Source: Cauispirillum nitrogeniifigens
Lineage (GTDB): Bacteria > Pseudomonadota > Alphaproteobacteria > Rhodospirillales > Rhodospirillaceae
Direction: 5' to 3'
Length of the DNA: 64,000 nt
Assembly (NCBI RefSeq): GCF_049800675.1
Contig: NZ_JBLOOT010000002.1
Coordinates: 1-64,000 of the forward strand
Program-made: the position numbers and the translations under genes
Part shown: positions 52,244 to 61,029 of the stretch, in pieces
Numbering within the stretch: the stretch's first letter is position 1
Layout of the letters: every line of letters starts with the position of its first letter
The notes under the pieces: model-generated
Databases searched by the model: none
Told to the model about the DNA's origin: nothing
What the model saw: only the letters and a program-made list of their open reading frames with translations

Positions 52244-53197
52244 TCAGGCCAGCTTCTTGGGAAGTTTGAACGTCGTGCGTTCCTCGGTGACGGTGACCAG
52301 CTCCAGGGTCACGGCGTAGCGCTCGCGCGCCGCGGCGATGACCTCCTCGACCAGCACCTCGGGCGCCGAGGCGCCGGCGGTAATGCCCAGGCGGCGGATG
52401 CCGGCCAGGGCGTCCCAGTCGATCTCGGCGGCGCGCTGCACCAGCACGGCGCGGTCGCAGCCCGCGCGGTGGGCGACCTCGACCAGGCGCTTTGAGTTCG
52501 ACGAGTTGGGCGCGCCGATGACCAGCACCGCGTCGCAGCCCGGCGCCATCTCCTTGACCGCCTGCTGGCGGTTGGTGGTGGCGTAGCAGATGTCTTCCTT
52601 GGCCGGCCCGGCGATGGACGGAAAACGGCGGCGCAGGATGTCGACGATGCCGGCGGTGTCGTCCACCGACAGGGTCGTCTGGGTGACGTAGGCCAGGGCG
52701 TCGGGGCGGTCGGGCTGCACGGCCTCGGCCTGGGCGGCGTCCTCGATGAGGATCATGGCGCCGTCGGGCACCTGGCCCATGGTGCCGATGACCTCGGGAT
52801 GGTTGGCGTGGCCGATGAGGATGACCTGCCGGCCGTCGCGGAAATGGCGGTCGGCCTCGACATGCACCTTGCTGACCAGCGGGCAGGTGGCATCGACGTA
52901 GTTCATCGCCCGCGCCTCCGCCGTTTCCGGCACCGACTTGGGCACGCCGTGGGCGGAGAACACCACCGGGCGGTCGGCCGGGCAGTCGTCGAGATCCTCG
53001 ACGAACACCGCGCCCTTGGCGCGCAGGGCATCGACGACGAACTTGTTGTGCACGATCTCGTGGCGCACGTAGACCGGGGCGCCGAACTTCTCCAGGGCCC
53101 GCTCGACGATCTGGATGGCACGGTCGACGCCGGCGCAGAAGCCGCGCGGCCCGGCCAGGGCGATGGTCAGGGGCGGCAGGGAAGCATCGGCGCTCAC
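52244..53197 (-). CDS. ispH: 4-hydroxy-3-methylbut-2-enyl diphosphate reductase
   Basis: 317 residues. Final step of the MEP isoprenoid pathway, giving IPP and DMAPP. The 4Fe-4S cysteines are Cys21 in AGPRGFCAGVDRA, the Cys in YVDATCPLVSKVH and the Cys in EDICYATTNRQ; the His and Glu of the active site lie in IGHANHPEVIGTMGQ. GTG at 53197 with a GGAGGG site gives the usual length; the frame extends 40 codons further without similarity. It is first in the operon. Confidence 0.96.
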   Translation of the reverse strand: MSADASLPPLTIALAGPRGFCAGVDRAIQIVERALEKFGAPVYVRHEIVHNKFVVDALRAKGAVFVEDLDDCPADRPVVFSAHGVPKSVPETAEARAMNYVDATCPLVSKVHVEADRHFRDGRQVILIGHANHPEVIGTMGQVPDGAMILIEDAAQAEAVQPDRPDALAYVTQTTLSVDDTAGIVDILRRRFPSIAGPAKEDICYATTNRQQAVKEMAPGCDAVLVIGAPNSSNSKRLVEVAHRAGCDRAVLVQRAAEIDWDALAGIRRLGITAGASAPEVLVEEVIAAARERYAVTLELVTVTEERTTFKLPKKLA

Positions 53198-53315
53198 GGG
53201 CCCTCCGGCAGTCTGGCAGTTGTGCGGACGCCCGGCTTGTCGTAAGCCTTTGTTGTGACGCCGCGAAGGATGGCGGTTACGAATAGCAACAATCCCAGAC
53301 GAGGGGAAGCGCCCC

Positions 53316-53576
53316 ATGAGCGAAACAACGCCCTCCGCCGACCTGCCGCGCTGCGCGCAAAAGGCGCCCTACGAGGTGACGGTGTCCGCCGGGGAAAAGG
53401 TGTTCTGGTGCACCTGCGGCCTGTCGGCCAAGCAGCCCCTGTGCGACGGCGCCCACAAGGGCAAGGGCTTCAAGCCGCTCGTCCACACCGCCGAAGAAGC
53501 CGGCACGCTGTGGCTGTGCGGCTGCAAGCAGACCAAGACCCCGCCGTTCTGCGACGGCACCCACAACGGACTTTGA
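53316..53576 (+). CDS. Double CDGSH-type iron-sulfur protein
   Basis: 86 residues with two CDGSH motifs, each able to bind a 2Fe-2S cluster by three Cys and one His. First set: Cys32, Cys34, Cys43, His47 (CTCGLSAKQPLCDGAHKG). Second set: Cys68, Cys70, Cys79, His83 (CGCKQTKTPPFCDGTHNG). Small soluble redox or cluster-storage protein. It is divergent from ispH, itself a Fe-S enzyme, which may hint at shared control. The next gene follows after 4 nt. Confidence 0.92.
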   Translation: MSETTPSADLPRCAQKAPYEVTVSAGEKVFWCTCGLSAKQPLCDGAHKGKGFKPLVHTAEEAGTLWLCGCKQTKTPPFCDGTHNGL

Positions 53577-53580
53577 ACCC

Positions 53581-54117
53581 ATGCGCCTGCGTTTTCCCGT
53601 CGCCGCCGCCCTGGCGCTGTCCACCGTCGCCCTTGCCGCCTGCGGGTCGTCCGACAAGGGGCCGCGCGTGGCCTGCCCGCCCGTCCTGCTGGAACGCTCC
53701 ACCGCCGATCTGGTGGTCTTCCGCCCCGGTCCGGGACGCGACATCACCGACGTGATGTACGAGGCCCAGGTCACCGGCTACACCGGCGACTGCCAGCGCC
53801 GCAAGGGCGAGAGCACCGTGAAGGTCACCCTGCAACCGACCTTCACCGTCACCCGCGGCCCCGCCTGGACCGGCGGCAGCAAGGACGTCACCTACTTCGT
53901 CGCGGTGCCGGCCTACTACCCCAATCCGGCCGGCAAGCAGGTGTTCTCCATTCCCTTCAGCTTCCCCGCCGGCAACATGACCAGCGTCATCCTGCGCGAC
54001 GAGAAGGTCACCCTGGACCTGCCCAGCGCCGACGCGCAGACCCGCCCGCCGGCCATCTACATCGGCTTCCAGCTCACCCCGGAGCAGCTCGACTACAACC
54101 GCCAGAGCGGGCGGTAG
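53581..54117 (+). CDS. Exported lipoprotein of unknown function
   Basis: 178 residues. The signal peptide MRLRFPVAAALALSTVALAAC ends in lipobox LAAC (Cys21), so it should be lipidated. The mature part has a beta-rich domain: VMYEAQVTGYTGDCQRRKGESTVKVTLQPTFTVTRG, VTYFVAVPAYYPN and YIGFQLTPEQLDYNRQS. Two further cysteines may pair. It is cotranscribed with the CDGSH gene. Similar small proteins occur in the order, but no function is known to me. Confidence 0.82.
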   Translation: MRLRFPVAAALALSTVALAACGSSDKGPRVACPPVLLERSTADLVVFRPGPGRDITDVMYEAQVTGYTGDCQRRKGESTVKVTLQPTFTVTRGPAWTGGSKDVTYFVAVPAYYPNPAGKQVFSIPFSFPAGNMTSVILRDEKVTLDLPSADAQTRPPAIYIGFQLTPEQLDYNRQSGR

Positions 54118-54130
54118 GGGTCCGCCCGGC

Positions 54131-54165
54131 AAAAAGACCCCCGAGCCGGTGAAGGCTCGGGGGTC
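54131..54165 (-). terminator. Rho-independent terminator (minus strand)
   Basis: A perfect 12-bp stem (GACCCCCGAGCC with complement, 6-nt loop) followed on the minus strand by TCTTTTTGCC. It terminates the gene at 54265-54714. On the plus strand the same stem has no T-run but could still slow polymerase coming from the lipoprotein gene. Confidence 0.85.
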
Positions 54166-54264
54166 AGGCGCGGAAGCGCGCGTCGGGGGCTGTTTCGGAC
54201 GGACCCCGGCGCCGGTCGGCCAAGGGGGATGTGCCGGCCGCTTCCGGTCGCTGCGGGGACGGTA

Positions 54265-54714
54265 TCAGGCGGCGTGGCGGGCCTTCATGCGGCGGGCGTC
54301 CTCGGCCTCCTCGGGCGTGTAGGCCTTGCCCGACCACAGCATGGTGTAGCCGACTTCCTCGTTGCCGTTCTCGCACAGCTCCAGGACGTCGCGGAACAGC
54401 GGCTGGAAGGTGTCGGAGCGGTGCGAGCGCTCGTGCTCCTCGAAGCTGCGCCAGAAGGTGACGATCAGCGCCTCGCGATCCTTCATCGGGCTTGCCACGG
54501 CCTGGCCCACGGTGCTGCCCTCGTTGGAGATCATGCCGCTGTTCAGACACACGAAGCCGCCGACGAATCCCGTATCGGAATGGTAGGTCTTGACGTTTTC
54601 GCACAGCAGGGCCACGCGTTCCTCCAGGTCGTCGGTGGAATAACCTTCCTTGAGGACGACGCGGTTGACGGTGACCACGCCATCATGGGGGAAGCCGGCG
54701 ATCAGGGTGGACAT
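54265..54714 (-). CDS. Hypothetical protein, possible ferredoxin-like alpha+beta barrel
   Basis: 149 residues, soluble. The middle EALIVTFWRSFEEHERSHRSDTFQPLFRDVLE resembles the helix after a strand in antibiotic biosynthesis monooxygenase-like (dimeric alpha+beta barrel) proteins, but I cannot name a family. A GGAGG ribosome site lies before the ATG at 54714. It has a strong AT-rich promoter region and a perfect terminator, so it is an independently regulated, probably well-expressed single gene. No neighbour suggests a role. Confidence 0.7.
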   Translation of the reverse strand: MSTLIAGFPHDGVVTVNRVVLKEGYSTDDLEERVALLCENVKTYHSDTGFVGGFVCLNSGMISNEGSTVGQAVASPMKDREALIVTFWRSFEEHERSHRSDTFQPLFRDVLELCENGNEEVGYTMLWSGKAYTPEEAEDARRMKARHAA

Positions 54715-54773
54715 GGGTCTGCCTCCGTTACAAGTTCGGTCCAGGCCCGGGGGATGGGCTATATGGAAGAACT

Positions 54774-54803
54774 CTAATATGCAATCCCCACTGCTATAGT
54801 CAA
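54774..54803 (-). promoter_or_regulatory. Probable promoter of the 54265-54714 gene
   Basis: TTGACT (54803-54798 on the minus strand) and TATTAG (54779-54774), 18 nt apart, in an unusually AT-rich stretch for this genome. It lies about 60 bp before the start codon. Confidence 0.5.
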
Positions 54804-54876
54804 GTATCAATGCGCTCCCCGGCTCGCTTGACCGGGCCCCCTGGACAACACGCGCACCCTGGCCGATCATCCGTCC

Positions 54877-56274
54877 ATGACCGACGCACCGACCCTTGCG
54901 CCCGCCGCCGTGCGAAGCGCCCAGCAGCTCTCGGACCACTTCCTGGCCGAGGGCATCGCCCATCATCGCGCCGGCCGCCTCGCCGACGCGGTGGGAGCCT
55001 ATGGCCGCGCCCTGGCCGCCGACGGCACCAACCGGGGCGCCGCCAACAACATGGGCGTGGCCCTGCGCGTCCTTGGCCGGCGCGAGGCCGCCGAAGCGCT
55101 GTACCGGCGCTGTCTGGCGCTGGACCCGGCGGACGCCTCGGCCTCCGTCAACCTGGGCAACGTGCTGCGCGACCTCGGCCGGCTCGCCGAGGCCGAGGCT
55201 GCCCATCGCCACGCCGTGGATCTGGAGCCCGGCGGGCGCGGCGGCGCCTATGGCCTGGGCCTGGTCTACCGCGACGCCAAGCGCCTCGACGAGTCGCTGG
55301 AATGGCTGGAGAAAGCGGTGGCGGTCGCCCCCGACGACCCGGACATCAACTGGGATCTCGCCCAGACCCTGCTGTGCGCCGGCGACTACCGGCGCGGCTT
55401 CGCCCAGTATGAATGGCGCTGGCGGCTCAAGGACGTGCGCCGGCCCGACTACCGCCTGCCGGCGTGGACCGGGCAGCCGCTGCATGGCGGCACCCTGCTG
55501 CTGCACGGCGAGCAGGGCTTCGGCGACGTCATCCAGTTCGCCCGCTTCGCCCCCCTGGCGGCGACGCGGGCCGGCGCCCCGGTGGTCCTGCATGTGCGGC
55601 CCGAACTGGTGCCGCTGCTCGACGGCCAGTTGCCCGGCGTCGCCGCCGTCGTCCCCACCACGGCACCGCCGCCGCGCTGCGATGCCGTGGCGCCGCTGCT
55701 CAGCGTGCCGCACCTCCTGGGCCTGGAGCGCGCGGACATCTCGCCGGCGCCCTACCTGCGGCCGGTGCCCCGCCGCCTGACCCTGCCGGCGCCGCCGGGC
55801 GGCGCGCGGCTGAAGGTGGCGCTGTGCTGGCAGGGCAGCCCGACGCAGAAGAACGACCGCAACCGCTCGCTGCCCTTCGCCGCCCTGCTGCCGCTGCTGG
55901 GCAACGCCGAAGTGGCCTTCTACAGCGTGCAGAAGGGCGAGGCGGCCAAGGACCCGGCGGCCTGGGGCGTGGCGCCGCTGGTGCCCGACCTGGACCCGCT
56001 GCTGGGCGACTTCGCCGACAGCTCGGCGGTGCTGGCGGCCATGGACGTGGTCATCACCGCCGATACCTCGGTCCTGCATGTCGCCGCCGCCATGGGCAAG
56101 CCGGCCTGGGTGCTGCTGTCGGTGTTCCACGACTGGCGCTTCGACGCCGCCGACAGCATCGATACCTGGTATCAGGGCGTGCGGGTGTTCAAGCAGACCA
56201 CGCCGGGCGACTGGACCGGCCCGGTCGCCCGCGTCGCCGCCGCCCTGGGCGAGCTGCTGGAGACGGCGCGATGA
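54877..56274 (+). CDS. TPR-repeat glycosyltransferase-like protein
   Basis: 465 residues. The first 170 hold about four tetratricopeptide repeats, e.g. NMGVALRVLGRREAAEALYRRCLALDPADASASVNLGNVLRDLGRLAEAEA. The rest is a GT-B glycosyltransferase-like domain with LLLHGEQGFGDVIQFARFAPL, LKVALCWQGSPTQKNDRNRSLPFA and DVVITADTSVLHVAAAMGKPAWVLLS. The gene is of the type often linked to flagellin or O-GlcNAc-like modification in alphaproteobacteria; the acceptor is unknown. Its stop overlaps the ggt start (ATGA). Confidence 0.87.
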   Translation: MTDAPTLAPAAVRSAQQLSDHFLAEGIAHHRAGRLADAVGAYGRALAADGTNRGAANNMGVALRVLGRREAAEALYRRCLALDPADASASVNLGNVLRDLGRLAEAEAAHRHAVDLEPGGRGGAYGLGLVYRDAKRLDESLEWLEKAVAVAPDDPDINWDLAQTLLCAGDYRRGFAQYEWRWRLKDVRRPDYRLPAWTGQPLHGGTLLLHGEQGFGDVIQFARFAPLAATRAGAPVVLHVRPELVPLLDGQLPGVAAVVPTTAPPPRCDAVAPLLSVPHLLGLERADISPAPYLRPVPRRLTLPAPPGGARLKVALCWQGSPTQKNDRNRSLPFAALLPLLGNAEVAFYSVQKGEAAKDPAAWGVAPLVPDLDPLLGDFADSSAVLAAMDVVITADTSVLHVAAAMGKPAWVLLSVFHDWRFDAADSIDTWYQGVRVFKQTTPGDWTGPVARVAAALGELLETAR

Positions 56275-58091
56275 GGCCCCTGGCCGCAGCCCTGGCCGCC
56301 TTTCTGCTGGGCGCCTGCGCGGCGGCGGCGCCTCCCGACGTCGTTTCTCCCGATGCTGGCCGGGCCGCGCCGGAAGCGGCCACCGGCTGGACCGCCCGCG
56401 CGCCCGTCACCGCCGAACAGTTCATGGTCGTCGCCGCCCACCCCCTGGCCGCCGAGGCCGGGCGGTCGGTGCTGGCGCGCGGCGGGTCGGCGGTGGACGC
56501 CGCCATTGCCGTGCAGGCCGTCCTCACCCTGGTCGAGCCGCAGTCCTCGGGCATCGGCGGCGGCGCCTTCCTGCTGCACTGGGACACCGAAGACGGCCGC
56601 GCCACCGCCTGGGACGGCCGCGAAACCGCCCCCGCCGCCGCCACGCCCGACCGCTTCCTCGGCGCCGACGGCAAACCGCTGCCGTTCATGGAGGCGGTGG
56701 TCGGCGGCCGCTCCGTCGGCGTGCCGGGCGTCCTGCGCATGCTGGAAGCCGCCCACGCCGCCCATGGCCGCCTGCCCTGGGCCGGCCTGTTCGCCCATGC
56801 CATCGTCCTGGCCGAGGACGGCTTCCCGGTCAGCCCGCGCCTGCACGCCCTGCTCGCCGGCGACACGCACCTGCCGGCGCAGGCGGCCGCGCGGGCCGCC
56901 TTTTATGGCTCTGACGGCAGCCCGCCGCCGGTCGGCGCCGTGCTGCGCAACCCGGCCCTGGCGAAGGTCCTGCGGGCGGTGGCCGAAGACGGCGCCGACG
57001 CCCTGCATCGCGGGCCGCTGGCCGAGGCCATCGTCGCCACCGTGCGCGCCCATGGCGGCGACATGACCCTGGAGGATCTGGCGGGCTATCGCCCGGTGCG
57101 GCGCGATCCGGTGTGCGCGCCCTACCGCGCGTGGTCGGTCTGCGGCATGGGGCCGCCCAGTTCCGGCGGCGTGGCCATCGGCCAGATGCTCGGCCTGCTG
57201 GAGCGTTTCGACCTCGCCGCGCTGCCGGCCGACTCGCCGCAGGTGGCCCACCTGCTGGCCGAGGCCGGGCGCCTGGCCTTCGCCGACCGCAACGCCTTCC
57301 TGGCCGATCCCGACGTCGCCGAGGTGCCGGTGGAGGGCCTGCTCGACCCCGGCTACCTGGCGGCGCGGTCACTGCTGATCGACCCGGCCCGCGCCATGGA
57401 GGATGCCGTCCCCGGCACGCCTCCCGGCACTGTTCGCGCGGCCGAGGGTGCGTCTTGGGAGCGGCCGTCGACCACCCAGGTATCCATCGTCGACGCCTGG
57501 GGCGATGCCGTCAGCATGACCAGCTCCATCGAGAACGCGTTCGGATCGCGGCTGATGGTCGAGGGCTTCCTGCTCAACAACCAGCTCACCGATTTCTCCT
57601 TCAATCCGCAGGCCGACGGCCGCCCGGTCGCCAACCGGGTGGAGCCCGGCAAGCGCCCGCGCAGTTCCATGAGCCCGACGCTGGTGCTGGGGGGCGACGG
57701 CCATCTGGCGGCGGTGACCGGCTCGCCGGGCGGGGCACGCATCATCGGCACCGTCGCCCGGTCGCTGGTGGCGATGCTCGACCACGGCCTGGACCCGCAG
57801 GCGGCGGCGTCCCTGCCGCACGCCCTGAACCGCGACCGCGCCGAGACGGAGGTCGAGACGCCGGCCCTGGCCGAGGCGCTGAAGGGCTACGGCCATGCCG
57901 TGACGGTGACCGACATCACCAGCGGTCTGGCGACCATCGTCGTGCGCCGAGACGGCACCCTGGTCGGCGGCGCCGATCCCCGGCGCGAGGGCGTGGCCCT
58001 GGGGGAGGCGGCGGCGCCTACTCCAGATCCTTCGGCCGCAGCAGCATTTCCAGACGGCCGACGCCGGGCGCCAGATCCGCCCAGCCGGTGA
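56271..58091 (+). CDS. ggt: Gamma-glutamyltransferase (lipoprotein type) with C-terminal extension
   Basis: 606 residues. A signal peptide with lipobox (AFLLGAC) puts it on the periplasmic side. It cleaves gamma-glutamyl bonds such as those in glutathione. The self-cleavage/nucleophile site is RPSTTQVSIVDAWGDAVSMT, with Thr401 as the likely new N-terminus (Gln follows the Thr-Thr pair where His is common). LEPQSSGIGGGAF-like and GKRPRSSMSPT motifs complete the N-terminal nucleophile hydrolase fold. The normal family end is at GGADPRREGVALG; about 28 low-complexity residues follow and overlap sixA by 74 nt. Confidence 0.9.
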   Translation: MRPLAAALAAFLLGACAAAAPPDVVSPDAGRAAPEAATGWTARAPVTAEQFMVVAAHPLAAEAGRSVLARGGSAVDAAIAVQAVLTLVEPQSSGIGGGAFLLHWDTEDGRATAWDGRETAPAAATPDRFLGADGKPLPFMEAVVGGRSVGVPGVLRMLEAAHAAHGRLPWAGLFAHAIVLAEDGFPVSPRLHALLAGDTHLPAQAAARAAFYGSDGSPPPVGAVLRNPALAKVLRAVAEDGADALHRGPLAEAIVATVRAHGGDMTLEDLAGYRPVRRDPVCAPYRAWSVCGMGPPSSGGVAIGQMLGLLERFDLAALPADSPQVAHLLAEAGRLAFADRNAFLADPDVAEVPVEGLLDPGYLAARSLLIDPARAMEDAVPGTPPGTVRAAEGASWERPSTTQVSIVDAWGDAVSMTSSIENAFGSRLMVEGFLLNNQLTDFSFNPQADGRPVANRVEPGKRPRSSMSPTLVLGGDGHLAAVTGSPGGARIIGTVARSLVAMLDHGLDPQAAASLPHALNRDRAETEVETPALAEALKGYGHAVTVTDITSGLATIVVRRDGTLVGGADPRREGVALGEAAAPTPDPSAAAAFPDGRRRAPDPPSR

Positions 58092-58536
58092 CGACGCAGG
58101 CGATGCGCGCATAGGCGGCGGTGGGGAACTTGTCGCGCAGCAGGTTCAGCTCGGCCGTCGCCGGCTCCTGCTTGTCGGTCAGGGCCATGGCCAGCTCGTG
58201 CATCGCCGGATTGTGGCCGATGACCAGCACGCTGTTGACCGCGTCGGGCAGCTCCCGCAGGCGGTCGAGCAGCTTGGCGGCGCTGAACACGTAGAGCCGA
58301 CGCTCGAACACCACCGGCACGCCGTCGAGCAGCGGCCCCAGGTAGTCGAAGGTCTGGCGGGTGCGCCGCGCCGGCGACACCAGCACCTGATCCACGGCGA
58401 GGCCGCGGTCGTCCAGGGCGGCGGCCATGGCGGCGCCGGCGCGGTGGCCGCGCTCGGCCAGCGGACGGTCGAAGTCCTCCAGCTCCGGGGCATCCCAGCT
58501 CGACTTGGCGTGGCGGAGGAAATGAAGCCGTTTCAT
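58018..58536 (-). CDS. SixA-type phosphohistidine phosphatase
   Basis: 172 residues of the histidine phosphatase family. The opening MKRLHFLRHAKSSWDAPELEDFDRPLAERG carries the catalytic His9 in LRHAKSSW and is diagnostic of the SixA subgroup, and the second His lies in VLVIGHNPAMHEL. It may dephosphorylate phosphohistidine on histidine-containing phosphotransfer domains or a small metabolite. The gene overlaps the 3' end of ggt by 74 nt in antisense and is divergent from ppk. Confidence 0.88.
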   Translation of the reverse strand: MKRLHFLRHAKSSWDAPELEDFDRPLAERGHRAGAAMAAALDDRGLAVDQVLVSPARRTRQTFDYLGPLLDGVPVVFERRLYVFSAAKLLDRLRELPDAVNSVLVIGHNPAMHELAMALTDKQEPATAELNLLRDKFPTAAYARIACVVTGWADLAPGVGRLEMLLRPKDLE

Positions 58537-58721
58537 GCGCGCCCCCTTGAACCCTGCGACCGCTCCTATAGGCTTGACGGACGTTTATACGGGCTTCGCC
58601 GGGCCATGGCGAGGGCACGGCCGGGCTGCCGGGTCATTGCCACAGAAAATTCACGGACCGCTGGCACGGTTCCGTATAATCCAGGGCACACACAACACTA
58701 AGGTGGGGGAGACGGCACGAC

Positions 58722-61013
58722 ATGAGCGACAGCCCGCAGGACACGGCGCCCCGGCGCCCGCGCGCCCGGTCGACCACGCCGCGCCCGCCGCGCGCCGCCA
58801 CGGCGGGCGCATCCGCCACCAGATCTCGGGCCACGAAGGCAAAGGCACCCGGTATGACCGCTGAGGTTCAGGACATTCCCACTATCGCCGCCGACAGCAG
58901 CGAACGCTTCATCAACCGCGAACTGTCGTGGCTGGCCTTCAATTTCCGGGTCCTGGAGGAAGCCTCCAACCCGGCCCACCCGCTGCTGGAGCGGCTGCGC
59001 TTCCTGTCCATCTCGGCGTCGAACCTGGACGAGTTCTATATGGTCCGCGTCGCCGGCCTGAAGGGTCAGGTGCACGCCGGCGTCACCTCCATCAGCCAGG
59101 ACGGCATGACCCCGGCCCAGCAGCTCGACGCCATCAACAAGGATGCCCGCCGCCTGCTGGAGACGCAGACCCAGGTGTGGCAGGACCTGCGCGCCCTGCT
59201 GCACGACGCCGGGCTGCATGTCATCGACAAGAAAGACCTGACCGAAGCGGACATGGAGTGGCTGGAAGGCCATTTCATGGACCACATCTTCCCGGTGCTG
59301 ACGCCGCTGGCCATCGACCCGGCGCATCCGTTCCCGTTCATCCCCAACCTGGCGCACGCCCTGGTCCTGCACCTGACGCGGGCCGACAACACCGAGAACC
59401 TGCGCGCCCTGGTGCCGCTGCCCATCCAGTTGTCGCGCTTCGTGCGCATTGCCGGCCCCGACCTGCGGTTCCTGGCCCTGGAGGAGGTCGTCGGGCTGTT
59501 CCTGCACAAGCTGTTCCCCGGCTTCGAGGCCACCCAGGGCGGCCACTTCCGCGTCATCCGCGACAGCGAAATGGAGATCGACGAGGAAGCCGAGGATCTG
59601 GTGCGGTCGTTCGAGTCGGCGCTGAAGCGGCGCCGGCGCGGCCACTGCATCCGCCTGACCCTGAACGCCGACATGCCCCAGGACCTCTACAACCTCATCT
59701 GCGACGAGCTTGACGTCGCCGAGGAGGACGTGTTCCAGCTCGACGGCCTGATCGGCATGGCCGACACCAAGGCGCTGATCACCGACGAACGCCCCGACCT
59801 CCAGTTCGTGCCGTTCAACGCCCGCTTCCCCGAGCGCATCCGCGACTTCGCGGGCGACTGCTTCGCGGCCATCCGCAAGAAGGACATCCTGGTCCACCAT
59901 CCCTTCGAATCCTTCGACGTGGTGGTCCAGTTCCTGCGCCAGGCGGCGCGCGACCCCAACGTCATGTCGATCAAGCAGACGCTCTACCGCACCTCCAAGG
60001 GCAGCCCCATCGTCGCCGCCCTGATCGAGGCCGCCGAGGCCGGCAAGTCGGTCACTGCCATGGTCGAGCTGAAGGCCCGCTTCGACGAGGAAGCCAACAT
60101 CCAGTGGGCGCGCGACCTGGAACGCGCCGGGGTCAACGTGGTCTATGGCTTCATCGACCTGAAGACCCACGCCAAGATCAGCCTGGTGACGCGGCGCGAA
60201 GGCTCGGAGCTGCGCAGCTACGTGCACTTCGGCACCGGCAACTACCACCCCATCACCGCCAAGGTCTACACCGACCTCAGCTACTTCACCTCCGATCCCA
60301 AGCTGTGCCGCGACGCCCTGAAGGCCTTCAACTTCATGACCGGCTACGCGCGGCCGGACAGGATGGAGAAGCTCAACATCGCGCCGCTGGGTCTGCGCGA
60401 CATCCTCCTTGCCCACATCGAGGAGGAGACGGCCAACGCCCGCGCCGGCAAGCCGGCCGCCATCTGGGCCAAGATGAACAGCCTGGTCGACGGCCGGCTG
60501 ATCGACAAGCTGTACGAGGCGTCGAACGCCGGCGTGCAGGTGGAACTGATCATTCGCGGCATCTGCGGCCTGCGGCCGGGCGTTCCCGGTCTGTCGGAGA
60601 ACATCCGGGTGCGGTCCATCGTCGGCCGGTTCCTGGAGCATTCGCGCATCATCTGCTTCGCCAACGGCAAGAAGATGCCTTCGCGCGAGGCCAAGGTGTT
60701 CATCTCCTCGGCCGACTGGATGCCGCGCAACCTTGTCCACCGCGTGGAGAGCCTCGTGCCCATCGAGAACCCCACCGTGCACACCCAGGTGCTCGACCAG
60801 ATCATGGTCGCCAACCTCAAGGACGAGGCGCAGAGCTGGTTCCTCCAGCCCGATGGCACCTACAAGCGCGTGCAGGCGCCGGAAAACGCCTTCTCCGCCC
60901 ATGTCTACTTTATGACCAACCCCAGCCTGTCGGGGCGCGGCAGTGCCGTGCAGCAGTCCGCCAGGCGGGTGCCGCGCCTGGTCCTGGGCCGCGACAGCTT
61001 CGACGACGATTGA
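58722..61013 (+). CDS. ppk: Polyphosphate kinase 1
   Basis: 763 residues. Synthesises polyphosphate from ATP, membrane-associated. After about 55 low-complexity residues the core starts with RFINRELSWLAFNFRVLEEA. The autophosphorylated histidine is His483 in FIDLKTHAKISLVTRREG, and YVHFGTGNYHPITAKVYTDL supplies the second His. The start is ATG 58722; an ATG at codon 45 (MTAEVQDIP) is a possible alternative with the basic tail lost. Exopolyphosphatase follows after 16 bp, so synthesis and breakdown of polyphosphate are co-expressed. Confidence 0.97.
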   Translation: MSDSPQDTAPRRPRARSTTPRPPRAATAGASATRSRATKAKAPGMTAEVQDIPTIAADSSERFINRELSWLAFNFRVLEEASNPAHPLLERLRFLSISASNLDEFYMVRVAGLKGQVHAGVTSISQDGMTPAQQLDAINKDARRLLETQTQVWQDLRALLHDAGLHVIDKKDLTEADMEWLEGHFMDHIFPVLTPLAIDPAHPFPFIPNLAHALVLHLTRADNTENLRALVPLPIQLSRFVRIAGPDLRFLALEEVVGLFLHKLFPGFEATQGGHFRVIRDSEMEIDEEAEDLVRSFESALKRRRRGHCIRLTLNADMPQDLYNLICDELDVAEEDVFQLDGLIGMADTKALITDERPDLQFVPFNARFPERIRDFAGDCFAAIRKKDILVHHPFESFDVVVQFLRQAARDPNVMSIKQTLYRTSKGSPIVAALIEAAEAGKSVTAMVELKARFDEEANIQWARDLERAGVNVVYGFIDLKTHAKISLVTRREGSELRSYVHFGTGNYHPITAKVYTDLSYFTSDPKLCRDALKAFNFMTGYARPDRMEKLNIAPLGLRDILLAHIEEETANARAGKPAAIWAKMNSLVDGRLIDKLYEASNAGVQVELIIRGICGLRPGVPGLSENIRVRSIVGRFLEHSRIICFANGKKMPSREAKVFISSADWMPRNLVHRVESLVPIENPTVHTQVLDQIMVANLKDEAQSWFLQPDGTYKRVQAPENAFSAHVYFMTNPSLSGRGSAVQQSARRVPRLVLGRDSFDDD

Positions 61014-61029
61014 GAAGGGGCGCCGCTCC

